Shown piece after piece: positions 42,923-48,815 of a stretch of DNA of 48,815 nucleotides; position 1 is the first letter of the stretch, and each line of letters opens with the position of its first letter. The stretch is from positions 1 through 48,815 of the forward strand of contig NCCR01000006.1 in NCBI GenBank assembly GCA_002279765.1, in the 5' to 3' direction. The notes below the pieces were generated by a model that ran no database searches, was not told the DNA's origin, and saw only the letters and a list, made by a program, of their open reading frames with translations. A program made the translations under genes and the position numbers. The DNA is from Verrucomicrobia bacterium 12-59-8. GTDB lineage: Bacteria > Verrucomicrobiota > Verrucomicrobiae > Verrucomicrobiales > Verrucomicrobiaceae.

Positions 42923-45252
42923 TCGTCATTGATGATGGGCTGGTTGCCGTTGGCACGCGCCGCCTGCTTCATGCGCTGTTCGTGATTGTTCTTGATGCCC
43001 TCCCAGTATTGCATCGCGTCGGGCAGGTCGCGTTCCTTGCACAGCTTCCATTGCTGCGGCGTCAGGATTGCCTGCATATCTTTTTCCGCCACGCCTGCCA
43101 TCGGCACCAAGGCGTAGTAGTATTGCAAAAACCACTGGATGGACATGTAGCGCTCGATGTCTGGCAGGTAGTCGGACAGCACCTGCTGGAGGACGGTTTC
43201 AATCCTGTCGCACTGATCGGCTGACAGCTTGCGGCGGCGGTCCAGCTCGGAGGCGCTCATGGCCGCCATGGCTCTCAGCCGGTAGGTGTGCCTCGCATCC
43301 ACCGCCAGCTGGAGTTTTTTCTGCTGGGATTCATTCAGCGTGTTTTGCAGGGTCGTTTTCCATAGTTCCGTGTTTTGCGGTTTGGTTTCCTGGCGGCTGA
43401 AATTTGCGCGCTCCGTGCCTGCCAGCGCCTGCAGGATGTTCTGCGGTGTGGCGGTCTGCACGCTCTGGCGTACAAAGCTTTCGGTGTACTGCCGCCAGTA
43501 AGCGAGGCTGGTCTCCACCGCTCCTTTCGCTGCTGTGGTGAGTCGTGCGACGACCGGCTCGGGCAGGGAAAGCAGGCGTGCAGCCTCCTCCACGTGCGGC
43601 ATCATCGCCGCCAGAGTCCGGTTCCGCTCCGCCAGATACATCTTGTAGAGATGCTGCGAGATGGCGACCTCCATGTCCGGCACCTCGGCAAAGCTGCCAT
43701 TCATGTCGGGCAGGGTGCTGCGCGATGAAGTGCTGTTGGAGAAGATCAGTTCCTGCCAATGTTTCCACTGCACATCGTCCAGAATGGCGCGTGCCCTCTC
43801 TTCCTTCACTTTGCCTGCGTTTTGAAACAACTGGTAGGTGCTGTAGCTCCAATACTGCTGACGGCGCTGCTCCATGAGCGGCTGCATCAGCTCCACCAGC
43901 AGTGGTTCCAGTTTCGTGCGCTGATCCTGGGAGAGTGCGAGCATCTTGTCCATTTCTGCCAGGCAGACGCGCGAGATCGCCATGCTGGTGCGCTGCTCGC
44001 GCTGCTTGTTATCAGCCGCTATGCGCGTGTGTTCGGCTTCCGTCAGCAGCTGCTTGATTCCCTCCATCCAGATCGGCCGCCTGATGGCCTGCTGCTCTTC
44101 GTTGATGCCAAAATAAACGTTGCCACGGATACGCTTGCGTTCCGTGGCTGAGTAATTTTTTGCCTGCTGCAGCCAGCCCTTGCGTGCCACCTTCAGCGAT
44201 TCCTGGATCGCTTCCTTCGACAGCTTCTCCAGCGCCTGCTGACGTTCCTTGTTTAAATCCAGCATCATGACGATGCCGTCGATCTCCATGCGAATGGCAT
44301 TCTCCATCTGCTGGTCCGCCTGCTGCTCTGAGGGTTTGATCATTTCGGCCACTTCAGCTTCCGCCTTGCGGCGCTCCTCCTGGTCGGCCTTATGCCATTC
44401 GGCAAGCGTCTCTGCCTGCAACACGCCGGCCGTCGCCTCATCCCAGATTTTGTCCCACACCTCGCCACGCGGACGGTCGAAGAAGATGTAGAAGGAGCTG
44501 CGGTTCATGATCTGCTCACGGGCTGCGGAAGGCAGCGTGCGGAGCATGCCGGTCGCGCGCTTTTTCTCCGCCTCGCAGAGCCGGTCCAGCAGGCTGTCCG
44601 CCGCCGTGTTCAAGGCTGTGACCTGCGCGTCCAGGAGTTTGAGCTTCTGCTTCATCAGCTCGATCCTGGCCTGCAGGTCTTCATTCATCGGTCCGCGTGA
44701 TTCACGCACCCAGCGTTCGAGATGCGTGGAGATCTCCTCGTCCGCCAGCTGCTTTGCCTGCACATCCGCCGCGTGCCAGGTGGCGTAGCGTGCCTCGCCG
44801 AGTTTGGCCTTCAATGCGGCAAGCCAGGTGGCGTCTTCATCGGGCGGCGTCCAGCCTTCGACCGGCTCGTTGGGGCCTGCCAATTCCGGCTTCCACCTGC
44901 CGATCTGCCGGATGGCCGCCGCATCGGAGGTGCGTGACAAATAGGTGCGCATCATCATCACGGCCAGCGGCTGCCAGGTTTTCATCGCCTCGTCCACGGC
45001 TTTCCGGGACTCCTCCTGCAGCGCCAGCTTTTCCTCGGGCGTGAGTTTGACCTCTTCGTCGATGGTGTTGACCACCTCCTCCATGTGGTTCGTGAGCTGC
45101 TTTTGCTTCTCCGGCACGCATGTCTGCACAAAATCTGCCAGCACCTTTTCGACGGCTTCCGAAAGTGGCTTTTTCAGCTCCGCACGAGGCAAGGTCTGTG
45201 CCTGCGCTCCACCCAAACCGGTCAGCACAACTGCCAGCAGCAGCTTGATCAT
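42919..45252 (-). CDS. Exported helical-repeat protein, unknown function
   Basis: The protein has 777 residues with a signal peptide (1-18). No named family is apparent. It is nearly all helical and built from about six similar modules of 110-130 residues. Each opens with a helix of the kind LTPEEKLALQEES (69), LDLNKERQQALEKL (331), LALSQDQRTKLEPL (438), LSLPEPVVARLTTA (561) or KLSADQCDRIETVL (674). Each closes with a helix such as LKAKLGEARYATWH (147), LLTEAEHTRIAAD (402), LDDVQWKHWQELI (491) or ILTPQQWKLCKERD (729). That pattern recalls Spy/CpxP or Zn-resistance-type helical proteins, but repeated within one chain. It overlaps its neighbours by four bases on each side. Confidence 0.7.
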   Translation of the reverse strand: MIKLLLAVVLTGLGGAQAQTLPRAELKKPLSEAVEKVLADFVQTCVPEKQKQLTNHMEEVVNTIDEEVKLTPEEKLALQEESRKAVDEAMKTWQPLAVMMMRTYLSRTSDAAAIRQIGRWKPELAGPNEPVEGWTPPDEDATWLAALKAKLGEARYATWHAADVQAKQLADEEISTHLERWVRESRGPMNEDLQARIELMKQKLKLLDAQVTALNTAADSLLDRLCEAEKKRATGMLRTLPSAAREQIMNRSSFYIFFDRPRGEVWDKIWDEATAGVLQAETLAEWHKADQEERRKAEAEVAEMIKPSEQQADQQMENAIRMEIDGIVMMLDLNKERQQALEKLSKEAIQESLKVARKGWLQQAKNYSATERKRIRGNVYFGINEEQQAIRRPIWMEGIKQLLTEAEHTRIAADNKQREQRTSMAISRVCLAEMDKMLALSQDQRTKLEPLLVELMQPLMEQRRQQYWSYSTYQLFQNAGKVKEERARAILDDVQWKHWQELIFSNSTSSRSTLPDMNGSFAEVPDMEVAISQHLYKMYLAERNRTLAAMMPHVEEAARLLSLPEPVVARLTTAAKGAVETSLAYWRQYTESFVRQSVQTATPQNILQALAGTERANFSRQETKPQNTELWKTTLQNTLNESQQKKLQLAVDARHTYRLRAMAAMSASELDRRRKLSADQCDRIETVLQQVLSDYLPDIERYMSIQWFLQYYYALVPMAGVAEKDMQAILTPQQWKLCKERDLPDAMQYWEGIKNNHEQRMKQAARANGNQPIINDE

Positions 45253-48200
45253 TTCGCCCCGCCTCCCGCTTCCAGCCTGTTGAAATACGCATCCAGTCCG
45301 GTCTTGAATTCTTCTGGCAGTTCACGGCCCGTCTTGCCGGTCGCCTGGCCCACCGGGCGTGCGCTCACATTCGTATCGGCATCGTTGCCCGGTCCCAGGT
45401 CCGCCAATGCAGCTTCGGCGTTTTCCGCTTTTGCCCCGCCACCGCCGCCGGGATTTGACCCACCGCCGCCGCCACCTTTGCCCTGACGTTTCGCCTGCAG
45501 CAGCAGCTCGATGGCTTCAGTCTCTGCTGCTATCGCCGGTGCTCCCGTGTCCGGTTTGTCGAGAATGCCCGCCGCTTCATCCATCACGTGCATTACAGCG
45601 CCGAGCAGCTTCAGTTCTTTGCCAAATTTTTCATTTCCCTGCGGCAGACGCAGGATGTCATCGAACGCACCGCGCGTGTTGGCCTGGATGCCAAACTGCT
45701 TCGAGGCGAGAGTGGTCGATTTTTTTCCGTGCTCTCCCTCTTGGAGAGCCGCCTTCGCATTTTCCAACTCCCGTGTCTCGTCGCGCAGCTTCATCTCATC
45801 GCGCAGGGATTTCATCACCTTGAGCACGATTTCTGGAGGCAGGCTGTCGGCGCTGCAACTGCTGCATGATTTGCACTCGCTGGCCGCCACCATTTCTTCC
45901 GCCCAGCGGTCCAGCGTGTCCGCCCAGAACTCAGCGCCCGCCATGCTGTTGCCGCTCAGATTCACCGCCGCCTGATCTCCCAGATAGTTCAGCATTTTCA
46001 CCACCTGGGTCTCTTTCATCTGACCGATGATGTTCTTGAAGTGCATGTCCGGCTTGCGGGCGAAGTAAGCCTCCATGTCACTTTGGATCACCCGTACCGT
46101 TTCGCTTTGTGCCTTTTCATTCTCGGCGATCACCGCCGCATCCTGCACTGGCTTGCGCTCCAAGCCGAAGGCGCTGAGAGTCTTGGTGTTCAAATCCTTT
46201 GCCGCGACCATCTGCTGGCGTGACGCCGCCTTGAACCGCTTCACAAACGTGCTGGCCTCCAGGCTCGCGAGGATCGCGCCCAGCTCATCCGAAACGCGCG
46301 CAAACTCCGCCAGCAGCAGCTTCTGCTCGTCGAGCGCATCCTGCATTTTCTTTTGTGCCTGCGATGTCGGCTGCTCTCCAGGTTCCTCATTCTCTGCTTT
46401 GTCATCCTTCTTCTTACCAGGAGCCGCCGCCATCTGTGTCGTCGGCAGTTTCATCGCACTGGGTTTGGGGGGCGAAGGCTTGGCATTGGGGTCCGCTGGC
46501 TGCGGCTCGGTTTTGCTCATCGAGCCCTCTTTGTCGGAGATGCTTGGCATGTTGTCTTTTTTCTGCTCCTCGGTGGACGCCTTGCCACCTTGCTTAGCCC
46601 CCGGGATGTCAGGTCCGTTGGCAATCTGGGGCGCACTGGGCTTGCTTTGGCCGGCTTTGCCTTCTCCCGGCTTGCCTGTCTTCGATGGCTGCTGGGATGA
46701 ATTTGAGGGCGGATTGGCAGCGGTGGATTGAGAGGGTTTGCCACTCTTTGCATTCGAGCTCTGCTTCAACAAATCCGCTACGCTGGGCATCCGCTTGGCC
46801 GAGATGTCTTGTAGGGACTTCAGCATCGTGGCCCACGATTCGAGACGCTTGGCATCAAACTCATCATTCCGTGTCGCCTGCTCCACCAGACTGCGTCCGC
46901 TTTGATTCAGCATGCCCAGCCGTGCCGCATTCGCATTTTCCGCGCTGGCCTGCTGCGCGATCTTCCGCCGGTTCTCCGGGCGGTCCAGCTCTGCCGGAGT
47001 CAGTGCGCGCAGCTCTTTGTTCGTCGCATGCAGTTGCTGCTCGCGCTCATAGCTTTCGCGGGCCGCTTCGAGCCATTTGCCAAACTGCTCCGTCAGCCAC
47101 AGCGCGTGATCTGTCTTGTTCAGCACATGCAGCAGGAATGAGATCGAATAGGCCCGCTTCCGCTTGGGCAGGTAATCCTCCGCCCAGGCTCGAATCTCCA
47201 GCGTCTGCGGCGCCACGCCGTCACGGCTCGCACAAAACGTCGCCTTGGATGTCAGCATCTTCTTCTCGGGTTCGCCTGCTGCCGCGATCTTGTCGCCCTT
47301 CGTTTTGTCATCATTCACGCTGCGCCATTCGAGGCCGGTGCGCCGGATGCCGAAATCATCCTGCACATCTACATCGAAGACGACGACTTCTGAATCGAGC
47401 ACCACCTGCTCCTGCGTCTCGCGCCGTGCGGAAAGCCGTGGGGCCTCGTCTTCAATCGCGTTGATCTTCAAAACCAGCGGCTCGCGTGGCGTCAGGCCAT
47501 CGCGGTCCTTCCACATCACATGCTTTTCAGCGTCTGCGGTGATTGGATGGAAGGGGGTCGTCACCTTCATGTCGGAAACTTTCTCCGCTTCGCCATCCAC
47601 TTCGGCAGAGGCAAGCTCACGCGATGCCGTGGCTTCGAGAGAAGCCTGTGCTCCTTTCAACACACTCACCGAGCCGCCGCGTACTTCGGTCATGGGTTCT
47701 GTCTGGTACTTCAAATACTCCGGTAGCCGTGTGCGCACGGACAAGGCCGTCAATTCCGGCCGGGTGCGTGGCAGAACGTTCACCGTCTTGCGCACATCTC
47801 CGAGAGACAGGGACAGCGCCGCATCTTCATTTTGCGGCGGAAACGCCAACTGATAGGCACCTGCCTGCAGGCTGCCCATCACGACAGGCTGATCACTGAT
47901 CTGGGCCTTGGCCGAGGCAGGTGACCAGCGGGTGTCCTTGTTGAGCAGAATCTTCAGATCAAACGGCTCCGCATAGGGCACCACGAGCCTGTTTGGCAGC
48001 GACTCTATCTGCGCGAAGGTGAAGCGCTCCACATCACGCCAGGGCATCGCCCAGCGTGCCAGGGCATTCCACGCGGCGTCTGGAACCAAGGTCAAAGCCG
48101 CCACTGCGAGCAGCGCTGTCACTCCTGCCGCCCAGCCCCATTGGAAATGTTTCGCCTCTGGAACTGCACGGGTGAAGTCCTTGTCTTTCACCGCATCCGC

Positions 48201-48596
48201 CGCCTGCTCCATCGCGGCCTGTACCAGTCGCTCGCTGCGACCCGCCGAACCCGCCTCCATGTGCGCGAGCTCCACGATGCCTAGCAATTGATCTCCGAGT
48301 CGTGGGAAGGTGCGCTTCAGCAATCGTGCAGCGTCCTCCAGACTGCGCTGACGCCAGACCCAGCGGTGCCACTTCAGCGGCAGGCCCAGCCCCAGCACCG
48401 CCGCACCGGCGATCAACAGCCCGGCGCGCAGCCACACGGGCGTCTCCATGACGCGATCCAGCGCAAACACCACGATGTACGAAAACACGATGCCGAAGGC
48501 TGCTGCCAGCACGGCCTCGGTGAGCTTGACGATCCAGACGCGCTTGCGAAAATCCGCGAGCTTCGATTCGAGGATGACCGGCAATGCTGTTTTCAT
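45249..48596 (-). CDS. Large membrane-anchored DUF4175-like protein
   Basis: The protein has 1115 residues. The N-terminus carries a basic segment, two membrane helices (about 25-47 and 58-76), the LLKRTFPRLGDQLLGIVELA pattern and a third helix near 153-172, as in DUF4175-type proteins. A beta-rich exposed region spans about 190-510, then a helical region with a long linker rich in Pro, Ser, Lys and Gln (about 610-760), helices, a CKSCSSC cluster at 908-914 and a Gly-rich tract near 1040-1060. The family is often encoded next to BatA/BatB-type von Willebrand proteins and MoxR in Planctomycetes and Verrucomicrobia; the gene fragment upstream fits that. Function unknown. It is the first complete gene of a coupled operon. 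Confidence 0.75.
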   Translation of the reverse strand: MKTALPVILESKLADFRKRVWIVKLTEAVLAAAFGIVFSYIVVFALDRVMETPVWLRAGLLIAGAAVLGLGLPLKWHRWVWRQRSLEDAARLLKRTFPRLGDQLLGIVELAHMEAGSAGRSERLVQAAMEQAADAVKDKDFTRAVPEAKHFQWGWAAGVTALLAVAALTLVPDAAWNALARWAMPWRDVERFTFAQIESLPNRLVVPYAEPFDLKILLNKDTRWSPASAKAQISDQPVVMGSLQAGAYQLAFPPQNEDAALSLSLGDVRKTVNVLPRTRPELTALSVRTRLPEYLKYQTEPMTEVRGGSVSVLKGAQASLEATASRELASAEVDGEAEKVSDMKVTTPFHPITADAEKHVMWKDRDGLTPREPLVLKINAIEDEAPRLSARRETQEQVVLDSEVVVFDVDVQDDFGIRRTGLEWRSVNDDKTKGDKIAAAGEPEKKMLTSKATFCASRDGVAPQTLEIRAWAEDYLPKRKRAYSISFLLHVLNKTDHALWLTEQFGKWLEAARESYEREQQLHATNKELRALTPAELDRPENRRKIAQQASAENANAARLGMLNQSGRSLVEQATRNDEFDAKRLESWATMLKSLQDISAKRMPSVADLLKQSSNAKSGKPSQSTAANPPSNSSQQPSKTGKPGEGKAGQSKPSAPQIANGPDIPGAKQGGKASTEEQKKDNMPSISDKEGSMSKTEPQPADPNAKPSPPKPSAMKLPTTQMAAAPGKKKDDKAENEEPGEQPTSQAQKKMQDALDEQKLLLAEFARVSDELGAILASLEASTFVKRFKAASRQQMVAAKDLNTKTLSAFGLERKPVQDAAVIAENEKAQSETVRVIQSDMEAYFARKPDMHFKNIIGQMKETQVVKMLNYLGDQAAVNLSGNSMAGAEFWADTLDRWAEEMVAASECKSCSSCSADSLPPEIVLKVMKSLRDEMKLRDETRELENAKAALQEGEHGKKSTTLASKQFGIQANTRGAFDDILRLPQGNEKFGKELKLLGAVMHVMDEAAGILDKPDTGAPAIAAETEAIELLLQAKRQGKGGGGGGSNPGGGGGAKAENAEAALADLGPGNDADTNVSARPVGQATGKTGRELPEEFKTGLDAYFNRLEAGGGAK

Positions 48597-48650
48597 AATA
48601 GGCGAATGTTATCCTGATGAAACGTCTCTGACGAGCTTTTGATTGGGTGT
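48597..48650. other. Short spacer upstream of the DUF4175-like gene
   Basis: This 54-base gap separates the partial upstream gene from the DUF4175-like gene on the same strand. No terminator or clear promoter is visible, so read-through from upstream is likely. Confidence 0.4.
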
Positions 48651-48815
48651 TTAGAACGTTCCGGCGGCCTTTCTTCCGACCCAGAAAAGGCTCATCAGCA
48701 CCACCAGCAGCCCCGCCCACAAGGGGTGGGACCAGATTTGCAGCCGACGCTCCTGCACTGCCTGCTCCGGCATGGCAGAGATTGCGGCGAGGATCGCGGC
48801 AGGATTGCTCGCATC
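48651..48815 (-). CDS. C-terminal part of a membrane-anchored protein
   Basis: Only the last 54 residues are in the window; the gene begins beyond the edge. They include an amphipathic stretch, LQIWSHPLWAGLLVVLMSL as a membrane helix, and the basic end WVGRKAAGTF. A single C-terminal helix with a short positive tail is typical of BatA-like or glutamine-amidotransferase-like membrane proteins that precede DUF4175-like genes in this phylum, but the fragment is too short to identify. Confidence 0.55.
   Translation of the reverse strand, partial: DASNPAAILAAISAMPEQAVQERRLQIWSHPLWAGLLVVLMSLFWVGRKAAGTF

Overview
The window looks like chromosome from a member of the Verrucomicrobiota, probably near Prosthecobacter/Verrucomicrobium. 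This is inferred from content. It has secreted DUF1549/DUF1553, DUF1501, DUF1552 and DUF1592-type proteins with c-type haem motifs, several sulfatases, a DUF4175-like/TlpA/squalene-cyclase-repeat operon, G+C-rich DNA and few recognisable Shine-Dalgarno sites. I see no rRNA, tRNA, CRISPR array, prophage or insertion sequence.

Layout. 1-6.4 kb: the tail of a YhcH/YjgK/YiaL-like protein, then a plus-strand run of a DUF1549/1553 cytochrome protein, a DUF1501 Tat protein, a sulfatase and a DedA-type membrane protein. 6.4-16.2 kb: a large glycoside hydrolase/glycosyltransferase fusion, a RodZ-like HTH membrane protein with a small membrane protein behind it in the same frame, a secreted 777-residue protein divergent from an AraC regulator, a family 2 glycosyltransferase, and an EF-hand-tailed sulfatase. 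16.2-27 kb: a divergent arsR/cobW pair, convergent DUF1552 and DUF1592 genes, a TPR lipoprotein-sized protein, a membrane protein, then an operon of a PiT-like permease, an outer-membrane-like beta protein and a two-domain rhodanese. An alginate-export-type porin follows, flanked by a decayed second copy of the rhodanese tail.

27-32.5 kb: a molybdopterin-fold periplasmic protein, a TonB-dependent receptor, a glutamine amidotransferase-like protein and a divergent HTH/PBP-like regulator. 32.5-36.3 kb: P-II protein behind a sigma-54-type promoter, DUF47 plus a second PiT transporter, and convergent bioA. 36.3-36.8 kb: a gene-poor stretch with a protein-kinase fragment, a REP-like double hairpin and a strong hairpin. 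36.8-48.8 kb, all minus strand: a sodium:solute symporter with its small partner, then a tightly coupled operon (4-11 bp overlaps) of a DUF4175-like protein, a helical-repeat protein, a squalene-cyclase-repeat protein and a giant Sm-like-repeat/thioredoxin protein. The tail of another membrane protein lies upstream.

The most interesting signal is a shared 22-bp inverted repeat (TATTTGC-N8-GCAAATA) that sits between arsR and cobW and again over the -10 box of the PiT/beta-barrel/rhodanese operon 6 kb away. It suggests one ArsR-type regulator with a C-terminal Cys-Cys pair controls both. A second possible regulon is a GACA-N6-TGTC element found at the HTH/PBP-like regulator and again upstream of the TonB receptor gene.
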